Shown: positions 39,422 to 52,261, counted from the first letter of the stretch. The stretch is 64,000 nucleotides of DNA from Symsagittifera roscoffensis (GCF_963678635.1 NC_087066.1:27123453-27187452); one strand, 5' to 3'. Program-made: numbers and translations. Notes: generated by a model from the letters alone, not told the origin.

Positions 39422-40190
39422 TTTCAACTGACTGTTGACCAAAGTTCGTTAGTATGCGTTTCAAGTCATTTGCATCCAGAACTGAGGGTCCATGAGAACC
39501 ATGTGTTGTCATGGCAGCCTTCCTAATTTTCTGGGTTTTTATTTGGTCGAATATGGATGAGTGGAAAGGGATTGTATCTTCCGAGCTTAATGTTATATAG
39601 TTGCATTTACTGGCTCCGCGGGAGGGTGTTTCTCGATGAGGATTTGCTCAAAAAGTTGACTTTTGACCATTTCCTCGAGTGAGAGAACTCCCTTGGAGGT
39701 ATCAGTTAATTCAGCAATAGCACTCGAGATTTTACCGGTGTTCATTAATTTATTAAATTCCTGTGCTTCAGCTTCTATTTTCTTTTTTTTTACTCTTTAC
39801 CAAGCTATTTGCAGCGCTTTTCCCTCGTTAAAAAGTTCGTCCAGTTCGCCCTTATGCCATTGCTTAAGCCTTCTTGCTATAGTTTCGGAGTTCCATCACT
39901 CTCCGATTTGGTTTTACTTAGCATGAGGTGAGGGAATATCATTGTTGCGTTCAATGCGTATGTGTTTTTTTGTGTTTCAGTTAAGGAGTTGAGGGTTGTT
40001 CTTAGAGTTTCTATAAAGTTAAACCCAATTCTGTTTTTTGCGAGGATCATGAAGACTGGTTTCCAGTGCACTACTTGGCTGTAGATTGTTCTTATTTTAT
40101 CTTTTAGTTCAGGTGTGGGATTTGACCCACAGGCTGTGCATGTTGTGAACCATATTCCAAGGCAGCGTAGGTGGTTGTTACATATTATAC
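38343..40190 (-). pseudogene. Family-R copy R3, N-terminal half and RT (second duplicate plus unique part)
   Basis: From the right: an N-terminal region with a Cys pair (CTACGSNP near 40120) and the block NATMIFPHLMLSKTKSE (about 39900-39960). RT fingers follow (39512-39270, HGSHGPSVLDANDLKRIL, VKPIGIGEVIRL), then the palm (39205-38657) with TTQGDPLAIA and WYADDG. After that comes the same internal deletion as in unit A, leading to the nuclease-like C-terminus (38594-38343, ARLDVKAYGLWGSR). Frames are interrupted several times in the N-terminal part. Confidence 0.75.
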
Positions 40191-40329
40191 AATGTGTTGA
40201 TTGGACAATATTTGAAGAGGAACGGAATTGTCAGATTATCGAGAGAAGTTATAAATATTATAAGCAAGTAAATTTGTAAAGAATTCATTACCAAAGAACG
40301 AGAAGTGGATGCCATCTCGGTAGAACAGT

Positions 40330-41490
40330 TGAGGGGTTAGATTTAAGATAAAATTGGGCGATAAAAGTATTCAAAAATACCGAAATTGAAATGAAGAAAG
40401 GTGCCAGAGTACTTGGTTCTGTCAAAGGATCCGAGACTGAATGTAAAACATTCTTAGAAACTCAGTTAGAAGAACATAATAAAATACTGAAAAAACTTGA
40501 CAAGATCGCAAAAACATCACCCCAAAACGTGTACTCCTCTTACACCAAAGGGGTACAAGAAAAATTATCGTTTTTAGCTAGAACTATATTCAATACCACA
40601 GAAAACATGCAGGCCTGCGAGAAGGTTTTGCAGGAAAATCTCATTCCAAATTTATTTGGTAAAGATAATATCAGCCATCAATTTAGAGACATCGCTTCTT
40701 TGCCACTGAAAATTGGTGGTCTAAGTGTCAAACTACCTTCTGACCATAAGATTTTTTTAGAATGGTCAATTAAAATATCGTCTGTCCTAGACACATACGA
40801 CCCATTAACAGCTATATCTGAGCAAGAAAAAATCTATACAAAAATTAAAACACTTAAAACTGAAAAAACAAACGAAAAAATAGCTAAAAATTTGAACAAC
40901 TTGAGCGAAAAAGAAAAATACGCACTTGAGCTGGCCTCCAAAAAAGGAGCCTTAAACTATTTAAATGCACTGCTTCTTAGCAGATATAATTTTAACCTGG
41001 CTAAATCCGAATTCCGTGATGGAAATTATCTCAGATATGGATGCGAGCCAAACAACATTCCACTACATATGCATGTGGTCCATCTTTTGACCCTACCTAC
41101 GCCCTTCCTTGGCGAGAGCTGTTTCAAGGCGAGAGCTGTGTCATTAATTCAACCACAACTGATCAAGACGCTCGACTAGATGTAAAAGCAAATGGATTAT
41201 GGGGCTCAAGGTTTATCCGAACCTTCTTTGATGTCAAAGTCTTCAACCCGCACGCGAAAACGTCACGCAAGTACCACAAATCAGTAAAAAACTCAAAATA
41301 AAAACAGAGAGTTCTACAAGTCGAACAGAGCAGCTTCTGCCTACTCATTGTTGGCTGGACTGGTGGTGCCGCAACAGCAGCTATTCGGATAATGGTGCGC
41401 ATAGCTGAAAAAATTAGTGGAAAAAAGCATGAAAGCTACGCAGAAACAATTAACTATAAAAGAACAAAGATAAGCTACGGGCCTCTTTTA
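40330..41490 (+). pseudogene. Family-R fragment on plus strand (R3'), thumb to C-terminus
   Basis: Plus-strand frame 40391-41179 begins at KKGARVLGSV, the place where the minus-strand copies are deleted. It carries the thumb and linker they lack (PLKIGGLSVKLP, LNALLLSRYNFNLAKSEFRD). It then has its own deletion of the Cys/His region near 41100 and a frame change. DARLDVKANGLWGSR and FFDVKVFNPHAKTSR follow to 41300, and degenerate C-terminal sequence (VLQVEQSSF, YAETINY) runs to about 41490. With R3 it forms a head-to-head arrangement around 40190-40330. Confidence 0.75.
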
Positions 41491-41955
41491 TAAATTACTA
41501 ATTGGTTTTATCGCCTAAAATGTGAAGCAAAAACGACAATTAAACCGATTAAAATCATCTTTATTGTTGCTAATATTTCAAAGAAAACGAACCAAAACCA
41601 CTTGAAAAAACGGATTTAAATCGATTTAGAATTGATTGAGATAGGTTTTTTAAACTTAATTTTTTATTTCAACCTAATATGATTTTAAATCAACTCAGAT
41701 AAGTTTTTTTAAGGTTTTTGCTACGTTATCTTTATAAAGACGATTGCAATCCATTTCTTGTCACTTCGAATGGATTGCAATCAATTTTTTATACAAATAA
41801 CGTAGCAATTAACTAGAAAAAAAATCTGAAAATCGATTCTTGTCAGTACTCACAATTTAAAGTTTGCAAGGAATCCAGAGAAAATTTTTTGAGCATTTTT
41901 GGGAACGGTCAAACAAAACGAAAAAAAGAAGGTCAAAGAAAACGTCCTTGCTGCG
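41491..41955 (+). other. 3' UTR of family-R copy R3' with long hairpin
   Basis: Homologous to the minus strand of 29490-29965. The ~95-nt near-palindrome lies at 41721-41815 (ctacgttat...ataacgtag). Similarity fades near 41955, which marks the probable 3' end of the element; no poly(A) or microsatellite tail is seen. Confidence 0.65.
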
Positions 41956-41971
41956 GAATCCACTTACAATT

Positions 41972-42405
41972 CACAAAATACACAGCTTGGCCTCGATCTA
42001 TTTTACCGTCAATTGCATATTTTGCGTTTCGCTTTCGATTGGATTTTAAAACTTCTTGTGTAATAATACCAGGCATCAAGAAAAATTTTTCAGAATTTGT
42101 AACTACATGTCAATGAACGTAGTCAAGACACAAATATAGTTCGTGTTTATGACTCGTGTTAGGTCTTATAAATGACTCTGTTTAATTCCATTGATAAAAG
42201 TGCTGATTTAGTGGTTATTTTCCTATAATAATGATCTATAGTCTTGAAAATTTCAAAGCATCTAATTTGATAATTTGTGCCTAGTGTCTGCCTTGTTCCA
42301 GCGTCCGTGGCTCAGAGGGTAGGACGTGAGGTTCCTAAGCTAGTTGTCGGAAGTTCAACGCCGCTTTTAGCAATAGTTACATTTATAATTGGTGGCATTT
42401 TTGCT
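41972..42405 (+). repeat. Interspersed repeat with tRNA-like promoter, right copy
   Basis: Inverted relative to 1-395, 1718-1897 and 2686-2744, but here contiguous. The tRNA-like part is about 42299-42360, with A-box TGGCTCAGAGG and B-box-like AGTTCAACGCC about 40 nt downstream. It abuts the decayed gypsy element at about 42405. Confidence 0.65.
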
Positions 42406-43335
42406 TCATATAAACAGTGTAATTTTTGTTTATTTTCATTCTTCCAATCGAGGTTCTTAAGTGAATGTTTATTCGTAAGATTTCGAAGGGCGGTATCATC
42501 TTCTCGTCCATGATAGCCCTGAAATGGCGTCAATTTAGTCTTAGAATGCGGTACAAATCGTAAAGCGCTTAACGCTCGGGAGATCATCATCTTGAATTTT
42601 TGGTTTTTGTTTTCCCGTACGTATGTTAGAACATAATACTTTTGGTTCTTTCAACCATACCAGTCGCGCGATGATCCTCTAGCGGGGATTTTATAAAATC
42701 GATGCCCTCGTAATTACAGAAGCTTAAGATATCCTTTGAAAAGCATCCGGCCGCCTGATTCATATGTAGCTTCCTTGGGTGACCATGTGTGTTTATATTT
42801 TTCTTTAGGAGTTTTAGTACATTTTTCGATTTGATACTTGAGCAAACTTATGCCGATGGCCAATGTGAAAAAGTCTCTACCGTCACTAAGTTATATTTCT
42901 TCCGCCCTTGGACATAGTTTACTGGAACCCAGAAATCCAATTGAACTAAATCATTAGGTTTTTTGGGTACATGTTATCCCAATATTACTTTTAGGAATGT
43001 CCGGCTTACTATTTTTACCTGCTTCTAAGCAACTGTTGCAGTACTTAGCGGTGGCTGCGAGATTCCTATGCATTAGCGGGATTCAAACATCTTTTGCCGC
43101 GTCGAACATTTTATATCGACCGTGGTGGTTGTGGTGATGTAGTCGGTTAAATACGGATGTGGACATATCCTTCGGTATGGCCAAATGGCCGTCCATCCAC
43201 AGACAGTTTTCTTACTGCAAAGTCGTTATGATGTTGGGCGTAGTACAGTCCGAGCCTAGCAATGAGTAATTTGGCTCGCGACTTCCGGTCTCTTATTGCG
43301 TCTCTAAATGTTTTCAGTATTGGGTCTTTTTCCAC
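42405..43335 (-). pseudogene. Integrase of decayed gypsy element
   Basis: Recognisable pieces: the N-terminal block at 43335-43147 (ARLGLYYAQHHNDFAVRKL) and the C-terminal block at 42590-42405 (LSALRFVPHSKTKLTPFQGYHGRE). The catalytic core between them is too decayed to place all three acidic residues. Confidence 0.6.
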
Positions 43336-44202
43336 ATTTGCCTCCTTCAGTTTTAAATTCTGAATTTCAGGTTATTCGATCTTCTTGACCATTTTGCTTT
43401 CAGTTGGAACAATTGAATAAATCCATTTCTCACTGTTCTTAAGTGGATGAGACAAAGGCAGTGAATTGATGAGGAAATGGAATAATAGTGTTGTGTTTTG
43501 TCGATGTGCTACTTTTAGGCACAACTTTTTCTGGTGGAATAACTTCTATATCTGATTCAGAGCTCAAACTAGGTTTTGAATTTGAATTCCATTTAAAACA
43601 ACGTTTAGATTAACACTTCCGGAATAAATAGATTTATTACATTGGTAGAAGGGGGTTTAGGATTTATCTTTTCTGGCGAATTATTACTTGACATGTTTGT
43701 ATTGGAAATTGTATGATTCTGGTAAGTGCACAACTGTTTTTAGCGAAATGAGAACAACGTCACTTTTGTTCGCTCGGCATATTTGAATATATCCTGCGGT
43801 ATGTAAATGACTTGCTTCTAATTGGATGGCCGCCGGTTGCATGCAACCACGCCCTCTAGTGAACGCATACTCGTCTGGCTAGCATTTGCATATTCCTACT
43901 TCTTTCTACTTTTATTGGATGCGACACTCTCGTTTGAGTGAGCGCATGATCGTACGCCCTCAACCGTCGGTATTTGAATTTGATTTACTAGTTGACCTTT
44001 AGGTTTTAGCTGGTCCCTAGGATATAGTGGTCTCGCAACTGTAAAATTTTCATCATATTAACCTGTTTCGGGTGCCCCTGCTGACGGGAAACGATCCAGA
44101 TAATCGGATATTCTCATTTTTGACCCTTGTCGGTGCTCAACTTTAAAATTATACAGTAACAATCGGTCGTACCATCGGGTTAGCATACTGATAAACCTGA
44201 AT

Positions 44203-45567
44203 TTACAATGTCAAAAGTGCTTTATGATCCGATATAACCCTGAAAGAACGTCCGTAGATGTAATTGCGAAAATTTTCAGTGGCCCATACTACTGCGAGTA
44301 ATTCGAGTTCGTTTGTCGAATAGTTTTTCTCGGCCAGGTCAAGATATTGTGATGCGAATGAAATAGGATGCCATCCGTTTGAGCCGTTTTGCTCTAACAC
44401 AGCCCTTAACCCGTCATGGCTAGCGTCGCAGACTATTCAAGATTCCGATGAATATCTTAGTGTCTCAGTTCGAAATTATTTTAAATTAACCATCTTAATT
44501 TTTGAAAAGCTTTATCACTAGCCGGCATCCAGATGAACCCACTGTTCAAACTTAGTAAGGGGCGTAACGGTGAACTGACTTCTGCGAGTTGTGTCAAAAA
44601 CTTGTGTAGGCTTTGCATTGAGTCCACTAATGACTTTAATTGTTTTCTTGATTTGGGGGGTTTTAAGTCCTCGACTGCTTGGGTTTTTTGAACCAACGGT
44701 ATAATGCCGTTTTTTTTTTCAAATAAAAAACCTAACCACTCACATTCGGTTTTTCAAATTCACATTTCCTTAATTATAAGGCGGCGTTCGATACATCCAG
44801 CTTTTGAGGATCTTCTCAACTAATGCAACTAACTTTTTGAAACTCGGCTGGCATTGACGTGAGACCTTAAAATCCGTTTTTAAAATGGAATGTTCCTGTT
44901 GATTTTCCGCCGACAAATGAGAAATTGCACCGTTCGCTGGTTTTTTGCCCAAGTGATTCTTGTCCGTATGCGTACGTAAAATCTAATGTAGTGAAACAGA
45001 CATCACCTGCTTTTCGTTCTGCTATTATTTGACTTATACCATCTACCAGTTCGTCGATATAAGGCATTTGGTACTTATTTTTATCTACCTGTTTGTTAAG
45101 TTTTCATGATTCTAATGCCAACTTTATGCTCCCATCTCTCTTTACTGTGATTACTATAGGGGACACGGAATTCTTATCCGAACATTCTTGCAGATTGATA
45201 ATTGTTCTTTTTTGATAAGACGGTTTATTTCTCTGTCCATTTTCTCTTGTAATATGATTGGTACCCGACTACCCTTTTGTTGTACTGGTTTTAAAGCGTC
45301 ATAAAAGTCGGCTCTTACTTCAGCGTTTCGTATTTTCCCTATTCTGATAAATAAGTTTGGATACAACTTACATAAATACGTTTGCAGTTCGTCGAGTCCC
45401 TCTGCATTCTCATCGTTATGTTCCCCCGGGATTCCCATGACTCGTCCTCTTTGAACAAGTTCCAATCCTAGGGTGCCAATCAGATGGCGCCCAAGGATCG
45501 ATTGATGGTTCCCTGCAATTACTGACACTTGCGCCGGTGTAACCCAACCATTGAGTGCCAGGGTCAC
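44203..45567 (-). pseudogene. Protease tail, RT and RNase H of decayed gypsy element
   Basis: 45567-45154 holds the end of the protease domain (ILGRHLIGTLGLEL) and the RT entry (PIILQEKMDREINRLIKKE). 45067-44867 holds an RT block with TTLDFTYAYGQ. No YxDD motif was found between 44867 and 44700, so the palm is incomplete. 44696-44481 is the connection region and 44400-44203 is RNase H (SFASQYLDLAEKNYSTNELELLA, SDHKALLTL). Confidence 0.75.
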
Positions 45568-45887
45568 TGCTATCTTCCCCAGTATGTGTATTTGGTTTTT
45601 TTTGTAGTCCGAAAAATCTTCTTGTGTTGGTTGTAAGTGTAAATTTGTTTTACCTAATGCTGTTTTTTGACGTCCGTCATGCTGAAAATTGTCACCGGAG
45701 ATCCGCTATCAAACCAGAGCCACATCTTCTTCCCCGAAACCTCAACTTGGACTCTGGCACTCGGAATCTTCAACTCCATCGTGTTCTTCTTTTTAATGGA
45801 CATCACCATGTAGCCAACAGATCCCAACGAGGTCGATATATCCTCATTACATCCTTGCTGCTGGTTTACCCAAGCTACATGGTCCTC

Positions 45888-46607
45888 CTATGTTTTATCT
45901 ACTTTGTGCGTCCTTTGGTGATGCTCATTCAAATCCCGGACTGATCCGAATCCTCCACGTGCCCTCCAATGGTTATTACCCCGTTTTATACCCCTACATG
46001 TGCGTTCAAAATGTCCTACTTTTCGACATGCATTACACGTTACTCTTTTCGCTGGACAGTTTGCAATGTGATCCAACGTGAAATTCGGTGCGTCACAGTT
46101 ATAACACCGACGGTTTCCGTTCCCCGGGATACATCCTCCTCGTCCCCCGCCTCCTCTGTTTTGAAAATACCCTTGGCTTCTCCTAATATTATTAACTGGC
46201 TCCTGTTTGATTATCATATACGGCGCTGAAGAGGCCGGCTTTCACGTATACGATTTATAGGCGCGTTCACCTCTCTCGTACGATAATGCAATCCTATATA
46301 CCTCTTCCGCCTCTAAATGATTTTTTCCATTAACTTTCCCTGGCAGCGCTGCAATCGCCGTAGCATCTTAAGTATCATTGAAGAAGAAATCATCGGGATC
46401 GAAGTCATAATCAGCGATCATTCCCCAGTGAAACTTTTTGTTCCACTCCTCCCAGTATGTCGGCGTCTCCGGCCTACGCGCGTCCCAAAATGATAGTATG
46501 TTCAATGGATTGTTTCCCCCTACTTTTCTTTCAGCCGGCTGCGCTAAGATGAAGATCCAAAAACTATGTAATCGAAGTTGAATTGATAAGGCACCTGTTT
46601 TGTTCAA
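45888..46607 (-). pseudogene. Gag of decayed gypsy element
   Basis: Two fragments. The N-terminal fragment (46607-46368) is Trp- and Asp-rich (TYWEEWNKKFHWG). The nucleocapsid fragment (46217-45888) has two Cys knuckles: CYNCDAPNFTLDHIANC and a regular CCHC CNACRKVGHFERTC, flanked by Gly/Arg-rich sequence. A stop/frame gap lies between them. Confidence 0.75.
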
Positions 46608-46659
46608 AATACTTAAACTTAATGCACTTGTTTGTTTCAGAGTATGCCAGACGATAGCG

Positions 46660-48760
46660 ATCGCAAGGTCATAGCAGCAGGTCCCCAGACAGAAACCGAA
46701 GACTTACATAAATTTACATAAACTCAAACTGGTCCCTACGTCAGTTTTACTGCGATTATTTTCACAAACAATGAGCCCAATGTAGCCCAATTTTGAAATC
46801 TTGTTAGTTTGTTTTACCTCTTTTCTACAAATCTTTGAAGCTATTTTGTACTTTGTAATTTGTATCAAGGTTATAGGAGGCCAATCTTAAGAAATATGGC
46901 CAAATGAGTTCACATTCTTAAGAATTGAGCTCATTCAAACTAATTTACTCATAATTTAGGCTCTTCGCTAAAATTGCCCCCAAGCAAAAAAAAATATCAA
47001 AATATGAAGTTAGCAAGAATCAGATTTTGCAAAATGATTTCTACAAGTAAGTATATGTCTGATGGACCGATGACATGGATAGAGACTGTTTTCGTTTTTG
47101 TCTTATAAGAATTACTGTAATTGGGGTAAAAATTAGAGAGGTGACTGCAAAAAAAGATGAAGAGTGTAAGATATATGAACAATGCCTTCATTCACAAGAT
47201 TTGATTTGATCAACAAACAACTGGTCAATAAAACGCTTATGAGACAATATATGAATACAAAAAAACATCAATTGATTGTTTGCTCTCAGTTTGATCAATT
47301 TCTTAGATTCTCGTTTTGAAAAAAAAAACATTTCGATAAACTATCCGAAAAAAAAACTTTTTTATACATTTATAACAAATAAAAATAATTTTTAAAATTT
47401 AATTTGGGGTTTTTCTCAGTTTTGGTACATCATTTTATTTTCTTTTATTTCGATGTCATCACTGAAGAAAAATGAGAGTGAAGACTATGCTGACTCTTAC
47501 ACATTCATAAACGCATCCAGATCTTGTAGAATATGCAGATTCTTGAATTGTCTCAAATGCTCTATAAATTTTAACCATACATATAAGTCAAACAAAGCCG
47601 GCACTGTGCCAGTATTGCAGAATGTTCCAACCAGTCTTACAAATACAAAGAGTTTTTTCAAATTAGTGTCGTTTTTTTTGCAAGATGTGCTAATTATATC
47701 TAGACAAAAAAGAGAACTTGGGAACATTCGGCAGTTATAGTGAAATCGGTCAAATGGAAAACAGTTTTTTCTTAGAAAAATGACTAGAAAAACTAACAAA
47801 AATCGTAAAATAAATTTAAATGTTTCAAACTTTTTTCAAAGTAATTTTTTGAAACATTGACTTTTTTATTCCATAAATGGCGCTAAAAAATTCCAAAGTT
47901 GAGTTATACTTGTTTTCATGGTTTAAGTTAAGCATAAATAAGCTATTGCAAACCTGGACGCTCACTTTATTAGCTCAAAATTAAAACAAAATCAAAGCCT
48001 CAATTGTGATTTTTTTGACACTGAGAATAATTTTAAGAATAGACCACTCAATTAAGTCAGGTGTGTATTTGTGCTACCTGATTTTGCGTGCAAAAAAAAT
48101 AAAACAAACCCGAACACCGAGTACCTCCACATTTTTCAAAACGGTCGGAACAATTACTGAAATATCATATCAAGAAGAAGCATTCCAGTCGTAATTGTTT
48201 TTTTCTTCATAATTTAAAAAACAAAATTCAAAGCAGTCCAAAGTATGCAGACAGTTCGGAACCAATAGCAACCTGCACATTTACCAAAAAAATCTAAATT
48301 TTTGAGATAGTTTTTAAAATCTAGGATACACAGGATAAATTAGTTGAAAAATTAGTATATTCAATAAATTTTCAAAAAGTGTTCTTTACTGTGATCAAAG
48401 ATAAACAAGTCCAAGACAAACGTTGAAATTATATCAAAAATTGAGAAAACATTAACCAAATACAACACAAGATTACTAATAGTGGTTTTATTAGCTGGAG
48501 CATTTTCACTCTCGCATTTTTTAAAAAGATATGGTTGACTGAAAAATCTAAAAAAAACCGTTGGGCTCAAACTATTGTGATAATCACCTTTCATACTAAT
48601 TAATCAGTCTAATAAGCGTAAGAAACGGCAAGGGGATCAAAACTTGTCAATATCGGAACTACACTGTTTTAATTTTTTGTTAAAATAGCACTATAAAGTG
48701 ATTGAAAAAAACTGTTAATTAATTGCCAATTTTTAATCGATTAGATGTAATAAAATGCAA
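46660..48760. other. AT-rich stretch without recognised genes
   Basis: Short ORFs on both strands lack any domain and have A/T-driven composition. I see no repeat longer than a few tens of bases that links it to the rest of the window. Confidence 0.5.
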
Positions 48761-48769
48761 AGAAACCTA

Positions 48770-49300
48770 ATTCTTCCGACTTTCGATGCGAAAGTAATCG
48801 AATGTTTGTTCTCGGGGTGGGTTTTTTTCTTCAGACAAATTTCATTTTTTTAACTAGCCATTTTTGCCGGAGTTTTTTCATATCATTTGAAAGGTATTGT
48901 TGTCTTGAGCTTAAATTTGAAAGTTTTTACACCTGTAACCATTTTTTGTAAAATATGGGGGTTTAAAGATTGCCATTTTGGCCAATTTGCATGATTAATG
49001 CGCTATATATTTCGCGCTATTAACGCGTTAGCGAAGATTTAATCCGTCTTTGAAATTTTTCCAAATTGGTTAAAAGAAGCTTATTTGCCGTAATTGATTT
49101 GTTAAAAGGAGCGAAATATATCCTTTTGTACTTTATATGGCGGGAGGGGGGATAATTTTCTTTAACAAATTCAAATTTTAGAAAAAAAACTCACTTTATT
49201 TTGTTACATTTAATTTTTTTTTAATGTTATTACTGCTCCATAAACCTTAAAAGGCAGTCGGAACAATCAGGGCTTCGCCCTGATACGAGCAGTCTTGTTT
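48770..49300 (+). repeat. Dispersed repeat family A, copy 1
   Basis: ~530 bp shared with 49590-50135, and in inverse orientation with the arrays at 57985-59150. It ends with GCAGTCGGAAC, the perfect hairpin CAGGGC-TTC-GCCCTG (extended at 49266-49284), and GAGCAGTCTTG. Other landmarks are tttttcttcagac, ttggccaattt and cgcgttagcg. Confidence 0.8.
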
Positions 49301-49589
49301 TACATTCTACTTGTTTTCACTATAAATAAATGGAATGAGCAGCATGTTCTCAGAACAGAAATTGAAATTTTGCTCATTGTAGTTTTTTTTTCTAATTTTC
49401 CTTTTTTCGAAATTTGCGGTTTATGCTGTGCTGGAAACTTATTTTCAATTTTGCGATTAATAAAATCTAGCATATTTTATATTTTTAAACTTTCGAACTT
49501 TTAAATTTTCAAAACAATTGCTCTAAACAATCTTGTTATTTTTTATCTAGAATTTGAGTTTATAGAAAGATGCCAATTCATTGACAGAA

Positions 49590-50135
49590 ATCAACAGAGC
49601 CAACTTTCGTTTTGCTAGAAAGTTATTGTTTCGACTTTGCATACGAAAATAACGAAATATTTGTGCACGGGGCGGTTTCTTTTCTTCAGACAATTTTCGA
49701 CTTTTTACTAGCCATTTTTGACAAATTTTTCAAATATCATTCGAAAAGTATTGTCCTGAGCTCAAATTTGAAATTTTTTTTTACCTGTGATCATTTTTCG
49801 TAAGGTTATGGGGTTGAAAGGTTGCCATTTTGGCCAATTTTGGACAATTAACGCGCAATTTATTTTGCACTTTTAACACGTAAGCAGAGAGTTAATTCGT
49901 CTTAAAATCGTTCCAAATTGGTTGAAAGAGGCTTAATTGCCATAATTGATTTGTTACAAGGAGCGAAATCTATCTTTTTGTACTTTATATGGCGTGTGGG
50001 GGCATGCATGCTTCTCATAAAAAATATCAAAATTTTATTTGATTACAATTAATTTTCTAATGTTATTACTGCTCCATAAAACTTTAAAAGGCAGTCGGAA
50101 CACTCAGGGCTTCGCCCTGATACGAGCAGTCTTGT
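49590..50135 (+). repeat. Dispersed repeat family A, copy 2
   Basis: Direct copy about 830 bp downstream of copy 1, diverged (roughly 80% by eye). The same terminal hairpin is at 50104-50120. A fragment of the same family lies at 53755-53905. Confidence 0.8.
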
Positions 50136-50139
50136 GCTC

Positions 50140-50975
50140 TTTTGAAATGCTTTTTCTCTATTTTCTTTTTTTTTAGTTAAACGTAACGCATGCTTGATTG
50201 AAATTGAAGATGGAATGTGAAGCATTCAACAAGAAACTTATGTTTTAGAACGTGTGTTAAAATTATGTATGTTCAAATTAGTCACGATAATAAGCTGTTT
50301 CAAAAAAGACTTCTAAGATCTAAACAATTTTAAGCCAACAATTTTTTTTGGTAAAAATAAAGGTTTTAGGACTTAAATTTTAATTTTTTTGTCGCCTTCG
50401 GTTGCATCAAAACTATCTCTTTTGAAAAATTAAGAGAAAAATCAAAAATGGGCACTTATATTGTTATAGAGTAGATTGTGTACTGCTGACAAGTTTGCAT
50501 CGATTTCACTATCTTTCCATTCAAATTGATAATTGATGTTCTCAGGTTTTTAATCGTTTGCTCCATTTTTTTAAATCAAAATTTAAAAACTAACTCGGAA
50601 GGTTGATTTAGTTTAATTATGAGATTGAGAGAGTATTAAGAGTTTTCAGGAAGCTGCTACAATATCTGTGGTAATGGATACTATTGATTAGGGATAAACA
50701 TTGGGAGAAAAGAAATACGAAGAACTCGCAGAAGTGCGTTTCAAAATGACTGGAATGACATTATTAGGAACATGTAAAGAAAGTATTAATGTTGTCACTC
50801 TGAGATAGACAAAAATAATTACTCTCAGACAGTTTACTCTGGGACAGAAAAAAAATGTTTCTACATTTTTTCAAGATATTTAACATATGATGATTTTTGA
50901 TCGTTGCCAGAGTGAACTTTTACCTGAGTTTATAGACAAAATAGTTAGTCATGTAAAAAGAATCAAGATTGGTTA
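50140..50975. other. AT-rich stretch, nothing recognised
   Basis: No ORF of note. A short near-repeat of ctctgagatagacaaaaa / ctctcagacagttt lies at 50795-50860. Confidence 0.4.
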
Positions 50976-50977
50976 TA

Positions 50978-51701
50978 CAGTGCTGATTTAAATTAACCGG
51001 AAAAAACGCGTTAAACTTGAAATTTAAAACCCGTTTTTCTCAAATTGGGTTGAGTTTAGGAGAAAACTTATGAAGACAAAACTTGCTTATAATTTTAGCA
51101 GGATTAATATGGTGTAACTTGTTTTGCGAGTTTCGGGCCCAAAATTTTACCCCAAAAATGGGTTATGTTGGCTTTTCTTAGTTAATCAAAAATTACGCCA
51201 AAAATACCCGGCCGATCACAGAAATAATTATATCAAAGTGAGCCCATTACGTAGCCCAACAAACTTTAAAAAGAGTATATTCTCCAAAAAAAATTGCAAA
51301 CCGTTCAAAAATTGTTTTTAAATAAAAAGTTGGTCTTTTATATAGTAAAAACAACTGTTTTGTCAATCAAACAAAAATAAATTAACTTATATAATGTTTT
51401 GAAGAATATACCCTTCATAAAGTTTGTTGGGCTACGTAATGGGCTCACTTTGGTATAATTATGTCTGTGATCAACCGGGTATTTTCGGCGTAATTTTTGA
51501 TTAACTAAGAAAAGCCAACATTTTTGGGGTAAAATTGTGGGCCCGAAATTCGCAAAACAAATTTTACCATAATAATTCTGCTAAAATTTTAAGCAAGTTT
51601 TGTCTTCATAAGTTTTCTCCTAAACTCAACCCAATTTGAGAAAAACGGGTTTTAAATTTCAAGTTTAACGCGTTTTGTCCGGTTAATTTAAATCAGCACT
51701 G
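50978..51701. mobile_element. Foldback MITE with ~310-bp terminal inverted repeats, Tc1/mariner-like
   Basis: Arms 50978-51290 and 51391-51701 are near-perfect inverted copies around a ~100-bp spacer. The ends read CAGTGCTGATTT inward from both sides and are flanked by TA (50976-50977 and 51702-51703). CAGTGCTG ends with a TA duplication are the signature of Tc1-type transposons. The internal ORF at 51124-51321 is arm sequence, not a transposase. Confidence 0.9.
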
Positions 51702-52261
51702 TATTAAGATCAAAATGAAAGTTTTTTGTAAATTTGTTAGTAATTGAAGTGGACAGAGAATATTGATGAAATCATAAGATACGGATGAACTTACATTTGA
51801 TGTCAATCGCAATAACATATCAATTACAATGAACAACAATTTGAGAGAATATATAATTTTGTGAAAATCTGATTGGTTTACAGTAGTTTTTTTTTCCTTA
51901 ATTTTTTTTTCCTTAAATATTTGTTTTTCTTAAACATATTGATTCATCTATTTCTTCTTATTCATAGAAGGAGATTTACTAACCTCCTAAGCCTGTCAAA
52001 GATTTTAAAACGTCAATTTTTTTTCAGATTTTTCGTGGAGCGCACTGCTTGACCTGCCAAAACTCTTCGATCAAACGTTACCAAATTATTTGACAGAAAA
52101 AGTCAAGACAGAGTTTTTTTGAAAAAAGCCCATTTATATGCTTTGAAACGCATTTGTTGAAACCCCATTCATGTCAAAATTTATCAAAAGAAATTTACGT
52201 TAGTTAAAAAAATAGAAAAGGATTTTAAAGGAAAGTTCTAATTTTCTCTCAGTATCATGAA

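Larger units (their letters stand above)
42405..46650 (-). mobile_element. Decayed Ty3/gypsy element
   Basis: On the minus strand, from right to left: gag (46607-45888), protease tail and RT start (45567-45154), RT (45067-44770), connection (44696-44481), RNase H (44400-44203) and integrase (43335-42405). This order is Ty3/gypsy. Frames are broken throughout and no LTR was found. The left end is cut by the tRNA-like repeat. It is unrelated at the protein level to the large element's Pol except by family. Confidence 0.85.

Noticed and set aside
47453-47799. Overlapping ~95-100 codon ORFs on both strands
   Set aside because: AT-rich, no domains, and each is the complement of the other.
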